A DNA stretch of 64,000 nt from Parabacteroides faecis. GTDB taxonomy: Bacteria > Bacteroidota > Bacteroidia > Bacteroidales > Tannerellaceae. A program made the position numbers and the translations under genes. Within the stretch, counting starts at the first letter, position 1. Every line of letters begins with the position of its first letter. The notes beneath the pieces were generated by a model. The model worked only from the letters and a program-made list of their open reading frames with translations, had not been told where the DNA came from and did not search any database. The stretch spans positions 1-64,000 of the forward strand of contig NZ_BMPB01000013.1 in the NCBI RefSeq assembly GCF_014647375.1, given 5' to 3'. This document shows positions 29,160 through 35,810 of this stretch, one piece after another.

Positions 29160-30594
29160 AAAGACTGAAATATGGAAGACTGTTGACTGGTTTACTATCA
29201 TTCTTTATTTTTTGATGATAGTGGCCGGCTGGTTTACGATTTGTGGTGCCAGTTTCGAGTTTGACAGCATGAGTTTATTTGATATAAACGGACGTCCCGG
29301 ATCACAGCTGATGTGGGTCGGCATTTCTATGGTGGTTATTTTTGTCATATTGATGTTGGAAAGCGATTTCTTCGATGTCTTTGCTTATCTGATCTATGCG
29401 GCTGTCATAGTGCTGTTGATAGCGACCATCTTTTTTGCTCCGAATATAAAAGGTTCCCATTCATGGTTGCAGCTGGGGTCTTTACGTATACAACCGGCGG
29501 AGTTTGCCAAGTTTGCAACCGCTCTGGCTGTTGCGAAATTTATGAATTCCTATGGGTTCCAACTGACCACTGTCAAGAATTTTTCCATCACTCTCCTGCT
29601 TATTTTCCTGCCGATGATATGTATTATTCTGCAAAAGGAGACTGGTTCAGCTTTGGTTTATTTTGCTTTCTTTCTGATGTTATACAGGGAAGGGATGTCC
29701 GGATATATTTTGCTGGCAGGTGTTTGTGCGGTAGCGTTTTTTGTGACGACTATGAAGTTTTCGGATGTGGTGGTCGGTGCAACGGATATGGGGGAATTGA
29801 TTGTTTCTTCGCTGATACTGGTTATCTCCTTTTTCCTTGTGGCAACAGTCCGTAAGGATAAGATGGCTTTGCAGATCATGTTGGGTGGGACGGCTATCGT
29901 ATATCTGGCAGCTTATATCGCTTCCTTGTTCATTCCTGTGAACTTTGCCTGGGTGTCGATGGGGTTGGTCGGTTTGGCTGTCATTTATCTGGTATATCTT
30001 TCTGTTCGTAACTGGGTATGGCATTATGCGTTGATCGCTGCTTTTGCTTTGGGGTCTATGGCTTTTATGTATTCAGTGGATTATGTGTTTGATGAGATAC
30101 TGGAGCCTCATCAGCAAATCCGTATCAAGGTTTCATTAGGATTAGAAGACGATCCCAGCGGGGCCGGTTATAATGTGAATCAGTCGAAGATCGCTATCGG
30201 ATCGGGAGGATTGACCGGAAAAGGTTTTTTAAACGGGACACAGACTAAATTGAAATATGTACCGGAGCAGGAAACAGACTTTATTTTTTGTACGGTAGGA
30301 GAGGAACATGGTTTTGTCGGTTCAACGATCGTACTTATTCTGTTCGGTATATTTATAGTCCGGCTGGTTGTGCTTGCAGAGCGACAAAATACGGCATTCG
30401 GACGGGTGTACGGGTATAGTGTAGCCTCAATTTTCTTCTTTCACCTGGCTATAAATGTAGGAATGGTTACCGGATTGACTCCTGTCATCGGTATTCCGTT
30501 GCCTTTCTTTAGTTATGGAGGTTCTTCTTTATTAGGATTCACAATCTTGTTATTTATATTCCTCCGGTTGGATGCTTCCCGGAGAGAGCGGTGA
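29149..30594 (+). CDS. rodA: SEDS peptidoglycan polymerase RodA
   Basis: A 481-residue integral membrane glycosyltransferase that polymerises glycan strands with PBP2. About ten membrane segments are visible. SEDS motifs include SHSWLQLGSLRIQPAEFAK, FLNGTQTKLKYVPEQETDFI and the terminal GLTPVIGIPLPFFSYGGSS. A region near residues 205-285 has more membrane segments than the E. coli protein. I chose the GTG at 29149, overlapping mrdA by 11 bp exactly as mrdA overlaps mreD; an ATG at 29113 would add 12 residues within mrdA. It is convergent with gldH, 9 bp apart. Confidence 0.94.
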   Translation: MVYRKTEIWKTVDWFTIILYFLMIVAGWFTICGASFEFDSMSLFDINGRPGSQLMWVGISMVVIFVILMLESDFFDVFAYLIYAAVIVLLIATIFFAPNIKGSHSWLQLGSLRIQPAEFAKFATALAVAKFMNSYGFQLTTVKNFSITLLLIFLPMICIILQKETGSALVYFAFFLMLYREGMSGYILLAGVCAVAFFVTTMKFSDVVVGATDMGELIVSSLILVISFFLVATVRKDKMALQIMLGGTAIVYLAAYIASLFIPVNFAWVSMGLVGLAVIYLVYLSVRNWVWHYALIAAFALGSMAFMYSVDYVFDEILEPHQQIRIKVSLGLEDDPSGAGYNVNQSKIAIGSGGLTGKGFLNGTQTKLKYVPEQETDFIFCTVGEEHGFVGSTIVLILFGIFIVRLVVLAERQNTAFGRVYGYSVASIFFFHLAINVGMVTGLTPVIGIPLPFFSYGGSSLLGFTILLFIFLRLDASRRER

Positions 30595-30603
30595 TCGATG
30601 TGA

Positions 30604-31116
30604 TCAGTTTGCTTTTTCTACCCGGAAGCCGATTTCCTGTATCCCTCTTAAGGTACTGTCACGCATTCCCTGACGGAAACTGAATGTGTACATTCCGGGA
30701 TGTTCAAATTTGTAATTTGTCCGTATAGGAAAACTGGATTGGAACAAAGAGATGCCATGTCCGTACCATTTCCCGAATTCGTCGGCCAGCGTACATTCGA
30801 TCGTATCCCGCTTCAAAGGGCCGATAGGCTGTTCTTCATTACAAAATAACCAGAGATTCTGGTATGGATACATATTATTATTACGAACCTCGAGGGTTAG
30901 ATTGTAAGGAGAAGTAATGTCGTCTATATGAAAAGAAAAGTAATATTCCTTATCCTTCCCCCACGTTTTATTGTCAATGGCCTGGTACTGGTCGTACAAG
31001 GCCTGTTGATCGCAGGAGAAGCATAAGGAAGCAAAGAGAACGACAAAAATTCCTTTAAGCTTCGGGCTTATTCTCCGGTTTGTTTCCCGGTTTAGCTTGC
31101 TGCTGAGGTCTGTCAT
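30604..31116 (-). CDS. gldH: Gliding motility lipoprotein GldH
   Basis: A 170-residue exported lipoprotein of the GldH family. It has an N-terminal basic stretch, a hydrophobic segment (GIFVVLFASLCF) and a lipid-attachment Cys at 35 in CFSCDQQALYDQY. The mature domain contains YYFSFHIDDITSPYNLTLEVRNN and LADEFGKWYGHG. GldH is needed for gliding and linked to type IX secretion in Bacteroidetes; here it more likely supports secretion or the envelope. The ATG at 31116 overlaps the ricT-like gene by 62 bp. The frame stays open further upstream through the Asn repeat of that gene, but that part is an artefact. Confidence 0.88.
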   Translation of the reverse strand: MTDLSSKLNRETNRRISPKLKGIFVVLFASLCFSCDQQALYDQYQAIDNKTWGKDKEYYFSFHIDDITSPYNLTLEVRNNNMYPYQNLWLFCNEEQPIGPLKRDTIECTLADEFGKWYGHGISLFQSSFPIRTNYKFEHPGMYTFSFRQGMRDSTLRGIQEIGFRVEKAN

Positions 31117-32479
31117 TATTCGCTTGTTTGTCATTATTCCCTTTAGGCTTTTGTCTGTTTCTGTTATTCCGGTTATTGTTGTTGCGGTTGTTATTGTTAT
31201 TGCCGCCGCCTTTGTTACCGTTGTTGTTGTTGTTGTTGTTCGGAGCTTTGTCGTTTCCGGGTTGCCTGTCATTGTTGACGGGGCGGTTGTTTGCCGGTTT
31301 ATTATTTCCGTTTTCCCTGTTTTCTCCGTTCGCAGATGCACTCGTATTATTGTTTCCACCGTTGTTTCCGTTGCTTCCATTACCGGACGGACGCTTTTTC
31401 TTCTTTTTCTTGACAGAATCAAAGCGGGTAACACTGTCCTGGCCGAGGATATCCTGCGCATCACGTTTGGGTGGTTGCGGCTTGGTATCGGCTTCCAGTG
31501 TAACCGGTTTGCTTCCTTTCTTATTCATATTGATCACATCGAAAGCACGTTCGGCTGTTATAGTGATCAGATTGGCAGCAAAAGATTTGTCGGTGGAATA
31601 AGTTATTTCACGTTTAAAGATGTCTGTCTTGAAATGATAATAGTTGTTATCTTTTGTCTCAAGTACGATTTCCCTGGACGGTAAACGCTTCTGAGCTTCT
31701 ACATAAGCATCTACTTCGTAATTGATGCAACATTTCAGCTTGGCGCATTGTCCGGCCAGTTTCTGCGGATTCATGGATATATCCTGATAACGGGCGGCAC
31801 CGGTTGCCACTGATACAAAACTTGTCATCCAGCTGGAACAGCACAGTTCGCGTCCGCAAGGTCCTATACCTCCGATACGGCCGGCTTCCTGACGGGCACC
31901 TATCTGTTTCATTTCGATTCGTACGCGAAAAGCTTCGGCCAATACCTTGATCAACTGGCGGAAGTCGACACGTTCGTCGGCAATATAGTAGAAAATAGCT
32001 TTGTTGCCGTCTCCCTGGTATTCTACATCGCCGATTTTCATGTTCAGTCCCAGGTCTGCTGCGATCTGGCGTGAACGGATCATGGTTACATGTTCTTTTG
32101 CTTTTGCTTCTTCGTACTTCTCTATATCGGTAGGTTTCGCTTTGCGATACACTTTTTTGGGTTCGTATCCTTCTCCTGTGCGAACATTATTCTTTTTCAT
32201 TTGAAGAAGAACCAGTTTTCCGGTAAGCGTTACAGTTCCTATGTCATGTCCGGGACTGGCTTCGACCGCTACCATATCTCCTTTTTCAAGGGGAATCTTC
32301 GAACTGTTCAGAAAATACCCTTTACGGGTGTTTTTGAATTGCACTTCTACGTAATCGGTTGCATTTTCCGCATCTGGTACGTCGCAGAGCCAATCGTAGG
32401 TATTTAGTTTATTATTTTGTATTTTGCTGCATCCTTTTTTACCCATGCAGCAACTTCCTTTATTTAATTTGAAATCCAT
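31055..32479 (-). CDS. PSP1/RicT-like protein with Asn-rich C-terminal tail
   Basis: A 474-residue cytoplasmic protein. The N-terminal part has a Cys cluster (GSCCMGKKGC), and the PSP1 core (about 45-290) carries Cys motifs: GIGPCGRELCCSSW and CAKLKCCINYE. In Bacillus RicT, with RicA and RicF, binds an iron-sulfur cluster and affects RNase Y processing; rny is in this window. Residues about 357-474 are a low-complexity tail of Asn, Gly, Lys, Pro and Arg that starts with a run of six Lys, resembling unstructured RNA-binding tails. The tail holds seven AAC codons in a row (31220-31240). The start ATG at 32479 gives MDFKLNKGSCCMGKKG. Confidence 0.87.
   Translation of the reverse strand: MDFKLNKGSCCMGKKGCSKIQNNKLNTYDWLCDVPDAENATDYVEVQFKNTRKGYFLNSSKIPLEKGDMVAVEASPGHDIGTVTLTGKLVLLQMKKNNVRTGEGYEPKKVYRKAKPTDIEKYEEAKAKEHVTMIRSRQIAADLGLNMKIGDVEYQGDGNKAIFYYIADERVDFRQLIKVLAEAFRVRIEMKQIGARQEAGRIGGIGPCGRELCCSSWMTSFVSVATGAARYQDISMNPQKLAGQCAKLKCCINYEVDAYVEAQKRLPSREIVLETKDNNYYHFKTDIFKREITYSTDKSFAANLITITAERAFDVINMNKKGSKPVTLEADTKPQPPKRDAQDILGQDSVTRFDSVKKKKKKRPSGNGSNGNNGGNNNTSASANGENRENGNNKPANNRPVNNDRQPGNDKAPNNNNNNNGNKGGGNNNNNRNNNNRNNRNRQKPKGNNDKQANNDRPQQQAKPGNKPENKPEA
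31220..31240. repeat. Trinucleotide microsatellite (GTT)7 / (AAC)7
   Basis: Seven perfect GTT units on the plus strand encode seven Asn on the minus strand, in the tail of the PSP1/RicT-like protein. Unit gain or loss would keep the frame. Confidence 0.9.
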
Positions 32480-32586
32480 TTTCTGGTTGTATATGTATTT
32501 ATAGTCTGTACAATTACGCAAAAATAGTCAAATATTCTCAGAGAATGAGCAAGGGAAAGTGAAAAAACAAGAATAGGAGAGACGTG

Positions 32587-32638
32587 AAAGGCCCCCAAGC
32601 TTGTATTTCTACCGTTTGGGAGCCTTTTATTATAAAAA
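32587..32638. terminator. Terminator downstream of spt
   Basis: AAAGGCCCCCAAGC and GTTTGGGAGCCTTT form a stem with two G-U-type pairs, A-rich on the left and T-rich on the right, so it can work in both directions. It terminates spt on the minus strand. Confidence 0.7.
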
Positions 32639-32648
32639 TAGTAACAGT

Positions 32649-33836
32649 TTAGTCTACTAAGCCGTGACTTTTAAATACTTTATGAATTGCTTCAAGGGCA
32701 TAATCCAACTGCTCTTTTGTATGGGTTGCCATCAGTGAGAAGCGGATCAGCGTATCTTCCGGAGCAACAGCCGGAGAAACTACCGGATTGACGAAGATTC
32801 CTGCTTCGAACAGTTCCTTAACGATCAGGAATGTCAGATCGTTATCGCGGATAAACAGCGGTATGATCGGTGTTGCGGTATGTCCGATCTCGCAACCCAT
32901 GTTGCGGAAACCGTCCAGTGCGTAATGGGTCAGATCCCAAAGATGTTCGATACGTTCCGGTTCACTCAGCATAATATCGAGTGCTGCACCTGCTGCTGCT
33001 GTAGCTGCCGGCGTGTTACTTGCACTGAAAATGTATGAACGTGAATTGTGGCGGAGGTAATTGATCGTGTCTTTGTCTGAAGCGATAAAACCACCGATAG
33101 AAGCCAGTGATTTACTGAACGTACCCATGATCAGGTCTACGTCGTCGGTAACACCGAAATGGTTACATGTTCCGCGTCCGTGATCTCCGAGAACTCCCAG
33201 GCCATGTGCTTCGTCGACCATAATGCTGGCATTGTATTTCTTTGCCAAGGCTACGATCTCAGGAAGTTTGGCTATATCTCCTTCCATACTGAATACACCG
33301 TCGATGACGATCAGCTTAACTTTATCGGGCTCGCATTTCTGGAGTTGTTTTTCCAGCGATTCCATGTCGTTATGCTTGTATTTCAGTTTAGTTGAGAAAG
33401 ACAGACGGTGACCTTCGATAATGGAGGCATGGTCCAGCTCATCCCACAAGATATAATCTTCACGTCCTGTCAGGCAGGAAACTACTCCCAGATTCACCTG
33501 GAAACCTGTTGAATACACGATCGCATCTTCTTTCCCTACGAATTCGGCCAGACGTTTTTCCAATTGAATGTGGATGTCAAGCGTTCCGTTCAGGAAACGT
33601 GAACCGGCACAACCCGTACCGTACTTCTTGATCGCTTCAATTGCTGCCTCTTTTACTTTAGGATGGTTAGTCAATCCTAAATAAGCATTTGAACCAAACA
33701 TCAAGACTTTTTTACCACTGATCATTACTTCAGTATCCTGATCGCTTTCGATCATTCTGAAGTAAGGGTAAATTCCTGCAGCCATAGCTTTTTGAGGAGC
33801 ATCGTACTTTGCTAGTTTCTCTTGTAAAAGTTTCAT
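32649..33836 (-). CDS. spt: Serine palmitoyltransferase (alpha-oxoamine synthase)
   Basis: A 395-residue PLP enzyme that condenses serine with a long-chain acyl-CoA or acyl-ACP, the first step of sphingolipid synthesis. Family motifs: GSNAYLGLTNHP, GTGCAGSRFLNGT, VDEAHGLGVLGDHGRGT and the PLP lysine in GTFSKSLASIGGF. The group also contains KBL and BioF, but the N-terminal KLLQEKLAKYDAPQKAMAAGIYPYFR and the order (Bacteroidales make sphingolipids) favour Spt. I chose the ATG at 33836; an ATG at 33914 adds an unrelated AT-rich stretch. A lipid kinase gene diverges from it. Confidence 0.88.
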   Translation of the reverse strand: MKLLQEKLAKYDAPQKAMAAGIYPYFRMIESDQDTEVMISGKKVLMFGSNAYLGLTNHPKVKEAAIEAIKKYGTGCAGSRFLNGTLDIHIQLEKRLAEFVGKEDAIVYSTGFQVNLGVVSCLTGREDYILWDELDHASIIEGHRLSFSTKLKYKHNDMESLEKQLQKCEPDKVKLIVIDGVFSMEGDIAKLPEIVALAKKYNASIMVDEAHGLGVLGDHGRGTCNHFGVTDDVDLIMGTFSKSLASIGGFIASDKDTINYLRHNSRSYIFSASNTPAATAAAGAALDIMLSEPERIEHLWDLTHYALDGFRNMGCEIGHTATPIIPLFIRDNDLTFLIVKELFEAGIFVNPVVSPAVAPEDTLIRFSLMATHTKEQLDYALEAIHKVFKSHGLVD

Positions 33837-33937
33837 ATTATTATTGAAGAGAATGATTTTCTCGCTTATTAAAATTCCATTATAGAATTGAAGGTTTGTC
33901 GTATACATATTCACCTATGTTTCGGCAAATCCAGCCG

Positions 33938-33945
33938 CAAAAGTA
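33938..33945 (-). promoter_or_regulatory. -7 box of spt
   Basis: The minus strand reads TACTTTTG, about 100 bp before the spt ATG, implying a long 5' leader. Confidence 0.5.
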
Positions 33946-33998
33946 GTAAAAAAATAACTTATAGTAGCCTTAATGCTTTAAAAGTTTTACAAAAGCAT

Positions 33999-34006
33999 TA
34001 TTTTTG
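33999..34006 (+). promoter_or_regulatory. -7 box of the lipid kinase gene
   Basis: TATTTTTG lies 28 bp before the ATG at 34034. With the spt box at 33938-33945 it forms a divergent promoter pair. Confidence 0.5.
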
Positions 34007-34033
34007 TCGCTTCAATCTTTATAAACAGTTAGG

Positions 34034-35005
34034 ATGGACGGGAAAAAAATAACGGTACAGGCTATAATAAATCCTATTTCCGGAGTAGGTTCGAAGCGAA
34101 AGATCCCTAAGATGATCGAACAAATGTGCGAGAAAGGCGGTTGTTCGCTGGAAATCTCTTTTACGGAATATCCGGGGCATGCCAGCGAGTTGACGAGAAA
34201 AGCGATTGACGCAGGGGCTAATTGTATTATAGCTGTAGGTGGCGACGGCACGGTAAATGAAATAGCTCGTGCTATGGTTCATTCGGATGCCGTTTTGGGG
34301 ATTGTTCCGAAAGGATCCGGTAACGGACTGGCTCGTGAGCTCCATATACCGATGGATGCTAAACGGGCATTGGAACTGATCATAAAAGGACATGTTTCGA
34401 CAATAGATTGCTGTAAGGCAAACGACCGTGTGTTTTTTTGTACCTGCGGGGTTGGCTTTGATGCTGCGGTAAGCCAGAAGTTTGCCGAGGAGAAGCGACG
34501 CGGATCTCTTACCTATATTAAAAATACGGTGGCAGAATATCTGAGTTACAAGCCGGAGCCGTATGAGTTGCTGGTAGATAATCAGACGATCAAGGAAAAA
34601 GCATTTCTGGTAGCATGTGCGAATGCCTCCCAGTACGGGAATAATGCTTTTATAGCTCCTCATGCCAATATACAGGACGGTCAGATGGATTTGACTATTC
34701 TGTCTCCTTTTATGCCGTTGGATATAGCACCTTTGGCAATCCAGTTATTTACGAAACAGATCGACCGGAATAGTAAGATCAAGACGATGAAGGCACGGCA
34801 AGTAACGATTATTCGTCAGAGCCCGGGGGTTATGCACCTGGATGGGGAACCGATCATGGCTGACAATCGGATCGATATTTCGGTTATACCACAGTCATTG
34901 CATGTCATAACACCGGAAGTTGTCTCTTTTACCGAGGAGGTGCACAACTTGTTTGGTGAAGTGACCCGGTTCTTCGATAAGAAATTGCCTTACATTTTCA
35001 GATAA
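34034..35005 (+). CDS. Diacylglycerol/sphingoid-type lipid kinase
   Basis: A 323-residue cytoplasmic or peripheral-membrane kinase of the DAGK-catalytic/YegS group. ATP-site motifs are NPISGVGSKRKIPKM near the N-terminus, the diagnostic VGGDGTVNEIARAM (about 75-88) and PKGSGNGLARELHIP (about 98-112). The C-terminal beta domain has LDGEPIMADNRIDI. The true substrate could be diacylglycerol, an undecaprenol or a sphingoid base; its divergence from spt hints at a sphingolipid but does not prove it. Confidence 0.88.
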   Translation: MDGKKITVQAIINPISGVGSKRKIPKMIEQMCEKGGCSLEISFTEYPGHASELTRKAIDAGANCIIAVGGDGTVNEIARAMVHSDAVLGIVPKGSGNGLARELHIPMDAKRALELIIKGHVSTIDCCKANDRVFFCTCGVGFDAAVSQKFAEEKRRGSLTYIKNTVAEYLSYKPEPYELLVDNQTIKEKAFLVACANASQYGNNAFIAPHANIQDGQMDLTILSPFMPLDIAPLAIQLFTKQIDRNSKIKTMKARQVTIIRQSPGVMHLDGEPIMADNRIDISVIPQSLHVITPEVVSFTEEVHNLFGEVTRFFDKKLPYIFR

Positions 35006-35706
35006 AAATCTTTGGTTAATGCTATATACTCCGGAGTATACTGATGTCTGGCTTCTTCAATGATCAGTGTATTCCGGTTTTTTATATCTGTAGAGGTCAT
35101 GGAAAGTTCGATCAAAAGTCGTTTGGGTTGAGCTCCGGGAACGGGGATAACATCGGTTTGCCTGCAAATAGACAGATGATTTTTACGAGCGATCATTTCG
35201 ATTTCTCCCAATTGCTCGTAAGGCAAGACCAGGGCAATGCGTCCGGATAAAGACAATAATGAACACGAATCGTCAATCAGTTCGAATAAGGACAGACTGT
35301 CTGTATGGCGTGCGACCGAACGCTTGTTGTCAGGACATTTCAGGGAATTAATGAAATAGGGCGGATTGGAAACGATCAGGTCATATTTTTCCCGTGCACA
35401 TGAACCGGTGTATTCGGAGCAGGAAGCATGTATGACGTTAATCCTTTCTGCAAATGGGGAAGCGGCAACATTCTCTTTCGCCTGGCTATAGGCATCCGTA
35501 TCGATGTCGATTGCATCGATGTTCGCAAAACATCGTTGAGCAAGCATTAAAGCGATAATTCCGGTCCCGGTTCCTATATCCAATATGTTTTTGCATGCCG
35601 TGATATCAGCCCATGCTCCAAGCAAAACAGCATCTGTTCCGACTTTCATTGCACATTTATCATGCCGGATCGTGAACTTTTTGAATTGAAAATAAGGATT
35701 AGCCAT
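34990..35706 (-). CDS. tRNA1(Val) (adenine-N6)-methyltransferase, TrmN6/YfiC-like
   Basis: A 238-residue SAM-dependent methyltransferase. The SAM motif is LDIGTGTGIIALMLAQR (about 42-58), followed by IDAIDIDTDAYSQAKENV, and the adenine-N6 catalytic motif NPPYF is intact (about 119-123). The N-terminal FQFKKFTIRHDKCAMKVGTDAVLLGAW is typical of YfiC/TrmN6. It methylates A37 of tRNA-Val in E. coli. It overlaps the convergent lipid kinase gene by 16 bp. Confidence 0.88.
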   Translation of the reverse strand: MANPYFQFKKFTIRHDKCAMKVGTDAVLLGAWADITACKNILDIGTGTGIIALMLAQRCFANIDAIDIDTDAYSQAKENVAASPFAERINVIHASCSEYTGSCAREKYDLIVSNPPYFINSLKCPDNKRSVARHTDSLSLFELIDDSCSLLSLSGRIALVLPYEQLGEIEMIARKNHLSICRQTDVIPVPGAQPKRLLIELSMTSTDIKNRNTLIIEEARHQYTPEYIALTKDFYLKM

Positions 35707-35729
35707 ACATATTTTTATATTGTGGGGTA

Positions 35730-35737
35730 CAAAAGTA
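35730..35737 (-). promoter_or_regulatory. -7 box of the trmN6-like gene
   Basis: The minus strand reads TACTTTTG, 24 bp before the start codon; it forms a divergent pair with the lon promoter. Confidence 0.5.
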
Positions 35738-35759
35738 GTTAGAATTACCTGAAAAGCTG

Positions 35760-35767
35760 TAACTTTG
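35760..35767 (+). promoter_or_regulatory. -7 box of lon
   Basis: TAACTTTG lies 44 bp before the lon start. No good -33 box and no heat-shock operator were recognised. Confidence 0.45.
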
Positions 35768-35810
35768 GCACGTTTATTGTATCAATCAGTACAATTGATA
35801 GGGAAGTAAT

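Noticed and set aside
31117-31464. An open frame continuing upstream of gldH through the Asn-rich region (286 codons in all).
   Set aside because: It is the shadow of the AAC/AAT repeats of the ricT-like gene in another frame, with Thr-rich low-complexity translation; gldH starts at 31116.
31097-31684. Long plus-strand open frames (157 and 195 codons) opposite the ricT-like tail, rich in Val, Leu and Phe.
   Set aside because: They arise from the antisense of Asn/Gly codons and have no gene-like composition or promoter.
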